This document shows positions 1 through 9,527 of a DNA stretch of 50,997 nt, piece after piece (position 1 is the stretch's first letter; each line of letters opens with the position of its first letter). The DNA is taken from contig NZ_NTZO01000059.1 of the NCBI RefSeq assembly GCF_002559405.1, positions 1 to 50,997 on the forward strand. The letters run 5' to 3'. This DNA is from Bacillus sp. AFS001701. Lineage in GTDB: Bacteria; Bacillota; Bacilli; Bacillales; Bacillaceae_G. The notes under the pieces were generated by a model. It was not told where the DNA came from. It was given only the letters and a program-made list of their open reading frames with translations, and searched no databases. Made by a program: the position numbers and the translations under genes.

Positions 1-44
1 TTAAAACTTAATATAAAAAAGGTTCATAAGCGGAGGGTAAAATT

Positions 45-1742
45 ATGAGTACTTCACATTTTGCGTATTGGCCAAAAAGGGTTTCTAAATCTTTAACTAT
101 ACCTGAGACAACACTTTATGATAATTTAGTCGTTTCGGCAAAAAGGTATCCAAATAAAACTGCAATAGAGTATTATGGTGCTTCAAAAACGTACAAGCAG
201 CTTCTTGAAGAGGTTGATCATTTAGCAGGTTATCTTGAGCATAGATTAGAAATATCCCCTGGTGAACGTGTAATGCTTTATATGCAAAACTCACCCCAAT
301 ATGTCATCGCCTTTTATGCAATATTAAGAGTAAGAGGAATTGTCGTACCAATTAACCCGATGAACACCACAGATGAACTTGAATTTTACATAAATGATTG
401 TGAAATTAAAACTGCAATCATTGGCCAAGAACTATCCCCTCATATTGAACCTTTACAAGCTACAACTGGATTAGAGAATTTAGTAGTTGCAGTTTACTCT
501 GAATACTTACCGACCATTCCTTTAGTATCCGATTTAACGGCTGAAATAACTGAATCAAAGAAAATCTATCAAAACGAAAATTTATTTTATTGGGAGGATG
601 CAATACAAACACAGCTTACCCCGTCACTATATGAAGGTAATTCAGAAGATGTTGCAGTCCTTCCATATACTTCAGGAACAACCGGTTTACCAAAAGGCTG
701 TATACACACACATAAAACGGTACAAGCAAATGTAGTAGGATCTGCCGTTTGGATGAATATTTCTGCAAATGCCGTTAGCTTTTCAACTTTACCTCTATTC
801 CATGTAACAGGAATGGTTCATGGCATGCATACACCGATTCTTACCGGTTCAAGTATGGTATTGCTAACAAGATGGAATCGAAACCATGCATGCAAACTGA
901 TTGAAAACTATCAATGTACCCATTGGGTAAATATTAGTACAATGCTGATCGACTTTTTAGCAAATCCAAATTTAAATACAGATGACATCAAGTCTCTTGT
1001 AAATATTGCAGGTGGTGGAGCTCCTCTTCCAGAAGCAGTAGGAGAGCAGCTATTCCAATTAACAGGCTTAAAGTTCGTAGAAGGGTATGGATTATCAGAA
1101 ACAATTGCTCAGACACATTTTAATCCGCCAGATCGACCAAAACTTCAATGTCTTGGAATTCCATCATTTGACGTAGACGCCAGAATTATCGAGCCGGTAA
1201 CAATGAAACAGTTAGGTGTTGGTGAGGTTGGTGAGATAGTTGTTAGTGGACCACAAGTATTTAAAGGCTACTTTAACCGACGAGAAGAAACAAATGATGC
1301 CTTTATTGAAATAGACGGAAACCTATTTTTTCGTACAGGAGATATCGGTCGGTTTGATGATGAAGGGTACTATTTTATCGTTGATCGTGTTAAAAGGATG
1401 ATCAACGCGTCAGGCTTTAAAGTGTGGCCAACTGAAGTGGAAAACCTACTTTATAAACATCCGGCCATTCAACAAGCTTGTGTTGTTAGTAAACCTGATG
1501 AAAAAAGGGGCGAAACAGTAAAGGCATATGTGATCCTAAATCCTATTTATTCAGGCAAAGTAAGTGAGGATGACATTATCGATTGGTCAAAAGAGCATAT
1601 GGCTAACTATAAATATCCGAGATACGTCGAATTTATTGATAAATTACCAACTACTGCAAGTGGGAAAATTTTATGGAGGACTCTTCAGGAAGCGGAATGG
1701 AGTAAAGTTGAACAAGTTATGAGTGAGAAAAGTGAAAAATAA
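45..1742 (+). CDS. Long-chain acyl-CoA synthetase (AMP-forming)
   Basis: Adenylate-forming enzyme that activates a fatty acid (or a related carboxylic acid) with ATP and joins it to CoA. The 565-aa length fits fatty acid--CoA ligases. Visible motifs in order are the ATP loop YTSGTTGLPKG (about residue 208), GYGLSET (about 347), the ribose-binding RTGDIGRFDDEGY (about 430), the hinge DRVKRMINASGFKVWP, and the C-terminal catalytic lysine in TTASGKILWR (about 540). ATG follows GGAGGG at a good distance. There is no signal peptide, so it should be cytoplasmic. It stands alone and ends in its own terminator, so its substrate cannot be read from context. Family is secure; chain-length preference is unknown. 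Confidence 0.9.
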   Translation: MSTSHFAYWPKRVSKSLTIPETTLYDNLVVSAKRYPNKTAIEYYGASKTYKQLLEEVDHLAGYLEHRLEISPGERVMLYMQNSPQYVIAFYAILRVRGIVVPINPMNTTDELEFYINDCEIKTAIIGQELSPHIEPLQATTGLENLVVAVYSEYLPTIPLVSDLTAEITESKKIYQNENLFYWEDAIQTQLTPSLYEGNSEDVAVLPYTSGTTGLPKGCIHTHKTVQANVVGSAVWMNISANAVSFSTLPLFHVTGMVHGMHTPILTGSSMVLLTRWNRNHACKLIENYQCTHWVNISTMLIDFLANPNLNTDDIKSLVNIAGGGAPLPEAVGEQLFQLTGLKFVEGYGLSETIAQTHFNPPDRPKLQCLGIPSFDVDARIIEPVTMKQLGVGEVGEIVVSGPQVFKGYFNRREETNDAFIEIDGNLFFRTGDIGRFDDEGYYFIVDRVKRMINASGFKVWPTEVENLLYKHPAIQQACVVSKPDEKRGETVKAYVILNPIYSGKVSEDDIIDWSKEHMANYKYPRYVEFIDKLPTTASGKILWRTLQEAEWSKVEQVMSEKSEK

Positions 1743-1769
1743 GGGGAAGGGATAAATAGTAAATAAATG

Positions 1770-1816
1770 AAAAGAGGAGTCTCAACATCATATGTTTAGG
1801 TTCCTCTTTTTCGTGT
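1770..1816 (+). terminator. Rho-independent terminator after the acyl-CoA synthetase
   Basis: AAAAGAGGA at 1770-1778 pairs with TCCTCTTTT at 1802-1810. Further pairing inside (about 1779-1788 with 1792-1801, one mismatch) makes a long hairpin whose 3' arm runs into a T-rich tail. Confidence 0.75.
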
Positions 1817-1970
1817 TGATTTTTATTTAAACTAATTACAATTATCCTGATATTGCCCTCAAGCTACCTGGTAGTTATTACTAGATAGGTGTTTTTAATA
1901 TTCAGACTAATAATAAATATAGTATGATAATTCTTAAAGAAAGCCCTTACACTAACTTACTACTGAAAAG

Positions 1971-3731
1971 GTGATTACAATCGTCAAATTTAGATTACGG
2001 TTAAGAAAATTAAACACTTTACGAAATCAAATATTGGGTGTCTTCTTGATTGTTATGGTGATTGTTTTATCCATTGTATCCATTATGGTATATAACCAAG
2101 TTGGAACTTTAATGAAAGATACAACAGAGAAACAAATCAAACAAACGGCTGTTGAAGCAAATGGAAGAATGGAAACCTTGTATAAGCAAATTGACACTTT
2201 ATCAAACCAATTAATGACCAATGAGACGGTTCAACAAATATTACTCGGATTGAAAAACGGAGAAAGTGTTGATTTTGCAAAAAGACAATCACTAATTAGA
2301 GTCATAAATAACTTTTTAGCTTACTCTAATGGAATCTCTTCTTTTGAGCTATATTCTTCGGAGGGTAATCGTATTTTTCCATTCGGTGAAAAAAATTTAT
2401 CTAGTGTAATCGATGAAAAATGGGTAAAGGAAGCAGAAGCCGAGAAAGGAAGGTTAGTGTGGGTAGGGAAAGATCCTAAAAATAGTAACTATTCTTATGC
2501 AATAAGAAGGGTTAGTTTAATGGATCGATGGTTTTCAAATGGAGGATATTTAGTCGTAAGAATTCTTAATAGTTATTTTCAGGTTGAAGAAAGTAATTTA
2601 TCTCCTAGAGAAAAGGATTATATGATGCTGCTTGATAGGGATTTAACGCCAATAACGGATAATTACGGCATTGATATTCAAAAGTTTTTATTAGAAGGAT
2701 ACGAATCGATAAAAGTAAATAATAAACAATATATGATTATTACGCAACCATCTACAAAAACGGGCTGGACACTTGTTATTTTAAAACCTACAAGCTTTTT
2801 AAATGAGGGGGTAACACCGGTAAGAAAAGCGACCCTTTTATCTGGTGCAATTGGATTTATCATTTTTGTCATATCATCAATTATTCTAGCAACAATGATC
2901 ACAAGACCGATAAAGAAACTTACAAATACAATGAAGAATGCGAAAATGGACGAGTTGAAAATTAACAAGGAAAGCGCAGCCTCATTAGAAATTATTGAAT
3001 TAAATAGAACATATAACCAAATGGTAGAAAATACTAATCACTTAATACAGGTCGTTTATGAAAAAGAATTGCTTCGTAGTCAAACTGAGTTGAAGGCACT
3101 ACAAGCCCAAATTGATCCGCACTTCCTTTATAATACGCTAAATGCACTTTACTGGTCTTTAGATGATAGAGGTGAGGAGGATTTAGCAGAAATAGTGATT
3201 GCAATGTCGGGATTATTTCGCTATACAATTGGCAATGCAAACAGTAGTGAATGGGTAACTATACAGGCTGCTCTCGACCAAATTGAACGTTATTTACAGA
3301 TTATGAAAATGAGATTAGGAGAACGGTTGTTATGGGAGGTATCTGTTGAGCCAAATCTATTAGCTATTAAAATACCTAAACTGCTAATCCAACCTTTAGT
3401 TGAGAACGCCATAATGCATGGTATTGAAAGTAGTCGAGAACAAGGGATTGTTTTAGTGAAGATTAAACGGATTAATGACTCATCTAATTTATTAGTGACT
3501 GTTAAGGACAATGGACCGGGGATTAATAGAGAAGCTCTTAATACCCTTAATCTAGCAATTAAAAATGATAATGTATCATCCTTTAAAGGGATGGGGATGG
3601 CTCTTACGAATGTAAATAAAAGAATCAAATTATATTACGAAGGATATGACTTAGGTGGCCTTCGTTTAGAAAGTGAGATCGGTAAAGGTACAACTGTATT
3701 ATTCGAAATTCCGGACAAAGGTGGAGAATAA
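1971..3731 (+). CDS. YesM-type sensor histidine kinase of the xylose cluster
   Basis: Membrane sensor kinase of the YesM/LytS class (HisKA_7TM-independent, His_kinase plus HATPase_c). One transmembrane helix at about 21-41, an extracellular sensor of about 240 residues, a second helix at about 289-311, a HAMP linker, then the phospho-acceptor block QAQIDPHFLYN with His-384. The ATP-binding part has QPLVENAIMHG (N box), VKDNGPGI (G1) and GMGMALTNVNKRI (G2). The partner regulator starts one base after its stop. Such pairs normally control neighbouring carbohydrate transporters, here the importer at 4.6-7.8 kb. The start is uncertain: GTG at 1971 overlaps the only Shine-Dalgarno-like sequence (AAAAGGTGAT), and no standard start follows at the usual distance. 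Confidence 0.9.
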   Translation: MITIVKFRLRLRKLNTLRNQILGVFLIVMVIVLSIVSIMVYNQVGTLMKDTTEKQIKQTAVEANGRMETLYKQIDTLSNQLMTNETVQQILLGLKNGESVDFAKRQSLIRVINNFLAYSNGISSFELYSSEGNRIFPFGEKNLSSVIDEKWVKEAEAEKGRLVWVGKDPKNSNYSYAIRRVSLMDRWFSNGGYLVVRILNSYFQVEESNLSPREKDYMMLLDRDLTPITDNYGIDIQKFLLEGYESIKVNNKQYMIITQPSTKTGWTLVILKPTSFLNEGVTPVRKATLLSGAIGFIIFVISSIILATMITRPIKKLTNTMKNAKMDELKINKESAASLEIIELNRTYNQMVENTNHLIQVVYEKELLRSQTELKALQAQIDPHFLYNTLNALYWSLDDRGEEDLAEIVIAMSGLFRYTIGNANSSEWVTIQAALDQIERYLQIMKMRLGERLLWEVSVEPNLLAIKIPKLLIQPLVENAIMHGIESSREQGIVLVKIKRINDSSNLLVTVKDNGPGINREALNTLNLAIKNDNVSSFKGMGMALTNVNKRIKLYYEGYDLGGLRLESEIGKGTTVLFEIPDKGGE

Positions 3732-3732
3732 T

Positions 3733-4527
3733 TTGGATACAAAAACGATTCTAATTGTTGATGATGAACAAGCGACTAGACAAGGATTAAAAAAAACATT
3801 AGAGAAATGGTCAAATGGCAAATTTGAAATTCTCAGTGCGGTAAATGGTCAAGAAACATTTGAACAAATGAGCAGAACAAAAATTCATCTATTAGTAACT
3901 GATATTTGTATGCCTGAAATGAGTGGTTTAGAGCTTTTAAAGAACCTAAAGGATAAAGGACATAAGTTTGTTTCAATTATTATTTCTGGACACCCTGACT
4001 TTGAATATGCCCAGGAGGCTATTCGTCTAGGAGTTGTAAACTACTTATTAAAACCGGTAAGTAAACAGAAATTAATTGAGGCTATTGAGCAAGCACTTGA
4101 AAAGGAAGCAAATATTGAACGGATTGAATATATGGAAAAAGTGACTGATCAGAAATTATTAAAATTAGATCAAGTTAATAACCGCTCTAATTCAATTAAC
4201 AGAGCAAAGACCTTTATTAATGAAAATATAAGCAATCAAATTTCATTAAAGGAGGTAGCAGAAGCAGTACATCTAAATGCGAGCTATTTTAGTGTGTTAT
4301 TTAAAGAGCAAGTGGGACTAACATTTAGTGAGTATTTGACTAGAAAGAGATTACAAATTGCAAAAAATCGTCTACTGACAACAGACTTGCAAATTGAAGA
4401 AATTGCCCTAGAAGTAGGCTATCAGACAGCTAAATATTTCATTAAGATCTTTAAGGATTACGAGGGTATTACACCTAGTAAATTTAGAAAAGTGTCGGAA
4501 CTTGATGATTCACTAATCCAAAAATAG
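3733..4527 (+). CDS. YesN-type response regulator (receiver plus AraC HTH)
   Basis: Partner of the preceding kinase. The N-terminal receiver (about 1-120) has the acidic pair in LIVDDEQ, phospho-acceptor Asp-57 in LLVTDICMPEMSG and the conserved lysine in LLKPVS (about 107). The C-terminal 100 residues are an AraC-type double helix-turn-helix (SLKEVAEAVHLNASYFSVLF, then IEEIALEVGYQTAKYF and ITPSKFRK). I place the start at the TTG at 3733, not further upstream, because AAAGGTGGAG lies just before it and the kinase stop is at 3731. It most likely activates the sugar importer and xyl genes downstream, by analogy with YesN-like regulators. The ligand sensed by the pair is inferred from its neighbours, not visible. 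Confidence 0.9.
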   Translation: MDTKTILIVDDEQATRQGLKKTLEKWSNGKFEILSAVNGQETFEQMSRTKIHLLVTDICMPEMSGLELLKNLKDKGHKFVSIIISGHPDFEYAQEAIRLGVVNYLLKPVSKQKLIEAIEQALEKEANIERIEYMEKVTDQKLLKLDQVNNRSNSINRAKTFINENISNQISLKEVAEAVHLNASYFSVLFKEQVGLTFSEYLTRKRLQIAKNRLLTTDLQIEEIALEVGYQTAKYFIKIFKDYEGITPSKFRKVSELDDSLIQK

Positions 4528-4543
4528 TGGAATTTTATCCAAT

Positions 4544-4570
4544 CGTGGTTACCTTACCGCGTTTTTTTTT
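4544..4570 (+). terminator. Terminator between the two-component genes and the importer
   Basis: A short stem CGTGGT (4544-4549) pairs with ACCGCG (4556-4561) with one G-U pair, followed by nine T. It separates regulator expression from the inducible transporter genes, whose own promoter must lie in the 50 bp that follow or depend on readthrough. Confidence 0.7.
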
Positions 4571-4621
4571 TAGTGCTAGAATTTACTTGTGACGAAAAAT
4601 TCAAAAAAATGGGGGTTAGAC

Positions 4622-5929
4622 ATGTTTAAGAAAGCGTCTTCATTAATGTTAGCACTAGTTCTTATTCTAATGGTTGCTTTAACTGGCTGTGGTAAATCTA
4701 ATAACGCGTCAACTGAAAGCGGTTCCAAAAAAGTGGTCAAGTTTATGCATCTTTGGCCAGCTGGAAGTTCTAAGCAACAAAACTTAATTGTATCAGACAT
4801 TATTAAACAATATGAGGCTGAACATAAGGATGTAAAAATCGAAGTAGAAGTTCTTGAAAATGAGCAGTACAAGAATAAGATTAAAGTTCTTTCTTCTTCT
4901 AATGAACTTCCTGATGTTGGGTTTACATGGGCAGCAGGATATATGAAACCATTTGTAAAAGGTGGCCTTTTTGCTGATTTAGATGATGTGTTAAATAACG
5001 GATTAAAAGATTCTTTTGTAAGCGGAACAACAGAAGCATATGCAATTGATGGAAAAACATATGGGTTACCTCTAGAACTAAACATCGCTCCAATTTATTA
5101 CAATAAAGCAATTTTTGAAAAATATAACCTTCAAGTACCACAAACTTATAGCGAATTCCAAAACGTTGTTAAAACACTTGCTAAAAATGGGGTTGCTCCA
5201 ATCGCTTTAGGAAATAAAGATCGTTGGACAGGTTCACTTTGGTATATGTATTTGGCAGACAGAATTGGTGGTGCTGATGTACTAAATAAAGCAATTAACC
5301 GTACAGGAACATTCGAAGATCCTGCACTAGTTTCAGCGGCATCAGAGGTTCAAAACCTAGTTAAAGAAAATGCATTTAATAAAGGTTTTAATGGATTATC
5401 GAATGATGAGGGTAAATCTGAATTCTTAAATGGAAATGCAGCTATGTACTTAATGGGAACATGGGAGCTTCCAAACTTTACGACAAATGAAGAAATTCCA
5501 AAAGATTTCCGTGACAATGTAGGTTTCTTTAAATTCCCTACTTATGAAGGCGGAAAAGGAAATATTAACAGCTGGGTTGGTGGCCCTGGAGTAGGTTTAT
5601 TCGTAGCAGAGCATTCAAAAGTTAAAGCTGAAGCGAAAGACTTTGTTAAATTCTTTGTAGAGAAGTGGGGAGAGCAATCTGTTGAAAAAGCTGGTGTAAT
5701 TCCAGCGACTAAGGTTGATACTTCAAAAGTAAATTTACCACCGTTATATATTGATGTGTTAAATGAATTAAATAAAGCTAGCAATTTAACACTATTTGCT
5801 GACGTTCAAATGAGTGCTTCTGTAGCAGAAACTCACTTAAACTTAATCCAATCTTTATTTGGAAATGAAGTAAAACCAAAAGACTTTGCTAAACAACATG
5901 AAGAAGCTTTAAAGGCAGAAGACAAATAA
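4622..5929 (+). CDS. Sugar ABC transporter substrate-binding lipoprotein (CUT1 family)
   Basis: Extracellular solute-binding protein of family 1. I take the ATG at 4622, behind GGGGG, because it begins directly with a lipoprotein signal peptide: MFKK, a hydrophobic stretch, and lipobox LTGC with the lipid-bearing Cys at about residue 23. A Ser/Asn/Gly-rich linker follows, then the mature binding domain with family-1 features such as KNGVAPIALGNKDRW and AAMYLMGTWELP. Total length is 435 aa, normal for CUT1 binding proteins. Two permease genes follow; the ATPase is not in the cluster, so a shared MsmX-like ATPase elsewhere is expected. Being next to xylA, xylB and a beta-xylosidase, it probably binds xylose or xylo-oligosaccharides. 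Confidence 0.9.
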   Translation: MFKKASSLMLALVLILMVALTGCGKSNNASTESGSKKVVKFMHLWPAGSSKQQNLIVSDIIKQYEAEHKDVKIEVEVLENEQYKNKIKVLSSSNELPDVGFTWAAGYMKPFVKGGLFADLDDVLNNGLKDSFVSGTTEAYAIDGKTYGLPLELNIAPIYYNKAIFEKYNLQVPQTYSEFQNVVKTLAKNGVAPIALGNKDRWTGSLWYMYLADRIGGADVLNKAINRTGTFEDPALVSAASEVQNLVKENAFNKGFNGLSNDEGKSEFLNGNAAMYLMGTWELPNFTTNEEIPKDFRDNVGFFKFPTYEGGKGNINSWVGGPGVGLFVAEHSKVKAEAKDFVKFFVEKWGEQSVEKAGVIPATKVDTSKVNLPPLYIDVLNELNKASNLTLFADVQMSASVAETHLNLIQSLFGNEVKPKDFAKQHEEALKAEDK

Positions 5930-5948
5930 ATTCTAATGTACTAAAGAA

Positions 5949-5980
5949 AAGGGCATATAGATTCATTGTAATATGCCCTT
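5949..5980 (+). other. Intercistronic hairpin between binding protein and permease
   Basis: Perfect 10-bp arms AAGGGCATAT (5949-5958) and ATATGCCCTT (5971-5980), then a T-rich but interrupted tail. This is the usual position for a structure that lets the binding protein be made in excess over the permeases, by partial termination or by protecting the upstream mRNA. Which of the two applies is not visible. Confidence 0.7.
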
Positions 5981-6014
5981 GATTTTTAAATATAAGGGAA
6001 GGAGTAGAATCGAA

Positions 6015-6890
6015 GTGAATAAAGCTATGTCAAATAAAAAAATAATCGCCCTGTATATTACACCAGCTCTTTTTCTGATCCTTGCTTTGATTTACGTTCC
6101 AATCGTACAAACTGGATACTTTGGCTTAATGAAATGGAATGGAATTGGGGAAAAGGAGTTTATAGGTTTAAAGAATTACTCCCACTTATTACATGATCCT
6201 CTATTTTGGAAAAGTGCTTTCCACTCCTTTTTATTAGCAGTATTTTCGGCAGTTAGTTTAATTGGTTACTTGTTCATCTCATTTATACTTGCCGGAAAAA
6301 TTAAAGGTGCAGACCTTCTTAGAAAGATATATCTTATTCCGATGCTGCTTGCTTCTGTTGCAATAGCTCAGCTTTGGCTTAAAATTTATCATCCTACTAA
6401 CGGTATTCTAAATAGCTTACTTGTTTCTCTAGGAGTTCATAATCCACCAGCCTGGTTAGCAGAAACAAACTTAGCATTATATGCGATTATTATTCCAATT
6501 ATTTGGCAGTACGCCGGTTTTTATATTCTGATTTACTATGCAGCTCTTAAAAATATTCCAGACTCTCTAATCGAGGCTGCAAGAATTGACGGGGCAACAC
6601 CAATTCAAATTGCATTAAAAATAAAACTACCATTAATCATGAATGTTGTGAAAGTAACGATTGTTCTTGCCGTCGTTGGATCACTTAAATATTTTGACTT
6701 AATTTATGTTATGACAGGTGGGGGGCCTAATGGATCAAGTGAAGTAATGGCTTCCTATATGTATCAAAAAGCATTCAAAGGTTTTGACTTTGGATATGCA
6801 AGTGCAATTGGATTTTTCTTATTAGTTATTTGTTTAGTAGTTACATGGATTATTCGTAAGTTTACTGAAGCAAATAATGACATTTACTAA
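6015..6890 (+). CDS. Sugar ABC transporter permease, MalF-like (CUT1)
   Basis: Integral membrane subunit of the sugar importer. The 291-aa protein has six predicted membrane helices, the first at about 7-28 (IIALYITPALFLILALIYVP). The EAA loop that contacts the ATPase reads EAARIDGATPIQIALKIKLP (about residues 189-208). I start at the GTG at 6015 because AAGGAG lies 10 bases upstream. The open frame runs further up into the intercistronic hairpin, which cannot be translated start sequence. The second permease follows 18 bases after the stop. It pairs with that permease to form the channel for the sugar delivered by the lipoprotein. Confidence 0.9.
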   Translation: MNKAMSNKKIIALYITPALFLILALIYVPIVQTGYFGLMKWNGIGEKEFIGLKNYSHLLHDPLFWKSAFHSFLLAVFSAVSLIGYLFISFILAGKIKGADLLRKIYLIPMLLASVAIAQLWLKIYHPTNGILNSLLVSLGVHNPPAWLAETNLALYAIIIPIIWQYAGFYILIYYAALKNIPDSLIEAARIDGATPIQIALKIKLPLIMNVVKVTIVLAVVGSLKYFDLIYVMTGGGPNGSSEVMASYMYQKAFKGFDFGYASAIGFFLLVICLVVTWIIRKFTEANNDIY

Positions 6891-6908
6891 AAGAAAGGGG
6901 GATTTTAA

Positions 6909-7808
6909 GTGGATACGGTAAGAGCTACAGGATCTCAAGCCATTGTAACTGAAAAGAAAACTGACCGTAGCAAAAATAGTATTTTTAGTAAAATTGCTTA
7001 CGGATTTATGTATCTTTTCCTTATAATCGTAGCGATTTTTCAACTATTTCCGATCATATGGTTATTTCTTTTTTCATTAAAAAATAACCAAGAAGTTTTC
7101 AATATGTCACCTTTTTCTTTACCTGAAAGCCCAAAGTGGGAGAATTATACGAAAGTTTGGACTGAGGGAAACATTAGTCAGTATTTCTTTAACAGTGTAA
7201 CTTATACAATCGCTGCCGTTATTTTAACGGTTGTATTAGCAAGTATGGTAACCTTCGCAATTACAAGAATGAATTGGAAAGCAAGTAAATGGGTATTGGG
7301 ATTATTTATGGTAGGTTTAATGATTCCAGTCCATTCTACATTGATTCCTTTATTTAATACTTTTACAAAAATTAATTTAATTGATAATCCACTCTCGGTA
7401 ATCCTTACTTATACAGCTTTTAACTTGCCAATTACGATTATGATTTTAATTGGTTTTTACGAAGCTCTCCCTAGAGAGGTAGAAGAAGCAGCGATTATGG
7501 ACGGGGCATCAATTAACCATATCTTTTTTAAAATTACTTTACCGATGACATCACCAGTAATTGCTACAGCTGCAATTATTAATATGATTTACAACTGGAA
7601 TGAGTTTGTCTTCGTTAATACATTTATTAGTTCAGATCAATTTAAAACACTCACAGTTGGTATTCAAAACTTTATTGGGCAGTATACGACTGATTGGGGA
7701 GCAATTGGAGCTACGTTAGTTATTAGTATTCTACCAATCCTAATTGCCTTCCTTATATTAAGTAATCGAATTGTAGAAGGAATTGCTTCTGGGTCAGTAA
7801 AAGGTTAA
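6909..7808 (+). CDS. Sugar ABC transporter permease, MalG-like (CUT1)
   Basis: Second membrane subunit of the importer, 299 aa. Six predicted membrane helices follow a polar N-terminus of about 25 residues. The EAA motif reads EEAAIMDGASINHIFFKITL (about 197-216), and the conserved ending IVEGIASGSVKG is typical of MalG-like permeases. GTG start at 6909 behind AAAGGGGG. It is translated with the first permease and should form a heterodimer with it. No ATPase gene lies in the window next to it. Confidence 0.9.
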   Translation: MDTVRATGSQAIVTEKKTDRSKNSIFSKIAYGFMYLFLIIVAIFQLFPIIWLFLFSLKNNQEVFNMSPFSLPESPKWENYTKVWTEGNISQYFFNSVTYTIAAVILTVVLASMVTFAITRMNWKASKWVLGLFMVGLMIPVHSTLIPLFNTFTKINLIDNPLSVILTYTAFNLPITIMILIGFYEALPREVEEAAIMDGASINHIFFKITLPMTSPVIATAAIINMIYNWNEFVFVNTFISSDQFKTLTVGIQNFIGQYTTDWGAIGATLVISILPILIAFLILSNRIVEGIASGSVKG

Positions 7809-7854
7809 CTACATTAGATAAGCTTTAGATGAATTTGTAAAGGAGGGTGATTAA

Positions 7855-8490
7855 ATGATACTCAGAAAAACGATGGGTAAATTGTTTACGCTATGTGAGT
7901 GGGTTATGAAATTCGCATATGTCAATCTACTATGGTTCCTCTTTACAATTGTAGGACTATTCATATTTGGTTGTTTCCCAGCTACAGTAGCCCTTTTTAC
8001 AATCGTTCGTAAATGGATAGGAAAAGAAACGGATCTTCCGATTTGGAGAACATTTCTAACTGTTTTCCTGAAGGAATTTAAACGCTCCAATAAACTTGGT
8101 TTGGTATTCATTTGTAGTGGAATCTTCCTAGCGTTTGATGCATTTTACATTCGAACGATTGAAGGGATGCTCCAATTTATTTTAATCATTCCTTTATTAA
8201 TCATTGCGGCAGTTTATTTAATGGTTTTCCTTTATATTTTCCCACTATATGTACATTACGAGTTTAAACTAAAAGACTATTTTAAAAATGCATTCTTTTT
8301 AAGTGTTTTTCATTTTCACATTACTTTACTAATGCTGATTAGTCTAATCGCTATACTATTTCTGTTGCTGTATCAGCCAGGGCTAATTCCATTCTTTAGT
8401 GTCGTGTCAATTGCTTGGATTTTCATGTTCTGTGGTATGTATAGCTTTAATCGAATAGACCAAAGACAGGGTAAGATTAGTAAAGTCTAA
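7855..8490 (+). CDS. YesL-like DUF624 membrane protein
   Basis: A 211-aa membrane protein of the DUF624 (YesL) family with about five hydrophobic helices. The N-terminal helix region FAYVNLLWFLFTIVGLFIFG followed by FPATVALFTIVRKW is the recognisable family signature. Members sit beside YesM/YesN regulators and CUT1 importers in many Bacillales sugar clusters, as here, but their biochemical role is not established. ATG at 7855 follows AAAGGAGGGTGAT, one of the strongest ribosome binding sites in the cluster. Possible roles as an accessory to sensing or transport are only inferred from this recurring neighbourhood. Confidence 0.85.
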   Translation: MILRKTMGKLFTLCEWVMKFAYVNLLWFLFTIVGLFIFGCFPATVALFTIVRKWIGKETDLPIWRTFLTVFLKEFKRSNKLGLVFICSGIFLAFDAFYIRTIEGMLQFILIIPLLIIAAVYLMVFLYIFPLYVHYEFKLKDYFKNAFFLSVFHFHITLLMLISLIAILFLLLYQPGLIPFFSVVSIAWIFMFCGMYSFNRIDQRQGKISKV

Positions 8491-8522
8491 GTGTAGAAAT
8501 TATGACAGAACGGGGAATCTAG

Positions 8523-9494
8523 ATGAATACTTATGCTGAGGAAATCTCTTTTTTAAACGAACCAGCGATTAAAGCAGGTAATAGCGAATTGGAGATTATC
8601 ATTATACCCGGATGGGGATCAAACTTGATTTCCATGGTTCATAAAAAATCAAATACTGAGCTTTTAAGAGTCCCTAACTCAACCGAGGAGTATTTGAATA
8701 ACCCAGTTCTTTACGGTACTCCAATCCTATTCCCTCCAAATCGAATCGATCAAGGTAAGTTTCGATTTGGCAAAAGAACGTATCAATTTGAAATTAATGA
8801 ATTGGACAAGCAGAACCACATTCATGGTTTTGTTCACACAAGGGAGTGGAATATATCGAGTGTAGAAGTTAATGAGCAAACGGTGAAAATTATTACTGAG
8901 TTTGATTCAAGTAAGCATGAAGATGTAATTGCTCAATTCCCGCATCACTTTGTAATAAGGATGAGCTTTATTCTGAATGATAATTTATTCGCTAAAAAAG
9001 CAGAAATTATTAATAAAAGTCATGAAGTTTTACCGTTTGGCTTTGGATATCATACTAGTTTTGTATTCCCAGAAGAAACTTCAATCTTCAAGCTTCCAGT
9101 CGATAGGCGTTGGAAACTAAATGATAGATTTTTACCAACAGGGGAATTAGAAGAGATTCAATACAAATATGAGTTGAGTGAAGGAATGAGCTTATACGGG
9201 CTAGAATTAGATGACGTTTTTCTATCTAATCCTAATAACAGTGGCCTACAGACGGCACAAATAATGAACAAATCAACAGGAATTGAGATTAATTATACCG
9301 TTGACCAAAGTTTTAAGCATTGGGTTGTTTATAACAAAGATGGGAGAAGTGGCTTTTTATGCCCTGAGCCCTATACATGGGTAACTAACGCTCCTAATCT
9401 TCAAGTAAATGGAGAATTAACTGGCTTACAAGGAATTGAGCCAGATGATATGAAAGTATTGCGCACTTGGATTGTTATTTCACACAAGTCATAA
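8523..9494 (+). CDS. Aldose 1-epimerase (mutarotase) family protein
   Basis: Predicted to interconvert the alpha and beta anomers of a free sugar, probably xylose, feeding the isomerase that follows. The 323-aa beta-sandwich protein shows the family marks: NRIDQGKFRFGKRTYQF (about 79-95), HIHGFVH with a catalytic-type histidine (about 99-105), GFGYHTSF (about 176-183) with the second histidine, and ELDDVF (about 236). The ribosome binding site is weak (CGGGGAATC) and the gap from the previous gene is 32 bases, consistent with translation within one transcript. Some relatives act on phosphosugars or are inactive, so the exact substrate is inferred from context. Confidence 0.82.
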   Translation: MNTYAEEISFLNEPAIKAGNSELEIIIIPGWGSNLISMVHKKSNTELLRVPNSTEEYLNNPVLYGTPILFPPNRIDQGKFRFGKRTYQFEINELDKQNHIHGFVHTREWNISSVEVNEQTVKIITEFDSSKHEDVIAQFPHHFVIRMSFILNDNLFAKKAEIINKSHEVLPFGFGYHTSFVFPEETSIFKLPVDRRWKLNDRFLPTGELEEIQYKYELSEGMSLYGLELDDVFLSNPNNSGLQTAQIMNKSTGIEINYTVDQSFKHWVVYNKDGRSGFLCPEPYTWVTNAPNLQVNGELTGLQGIEPDDMKVLRTWIVISHKS

Positions 9495-9527
9495 AATACA
9501 AAACTACTATTTTAGGAGGAATTAAAC

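Noticed and set aside
4576-5085. 169-codon open frame on the minus strand
   Set aside because: It lies inside the substrate-binding lipoprotein gene in antisense and shows no protein-like features.
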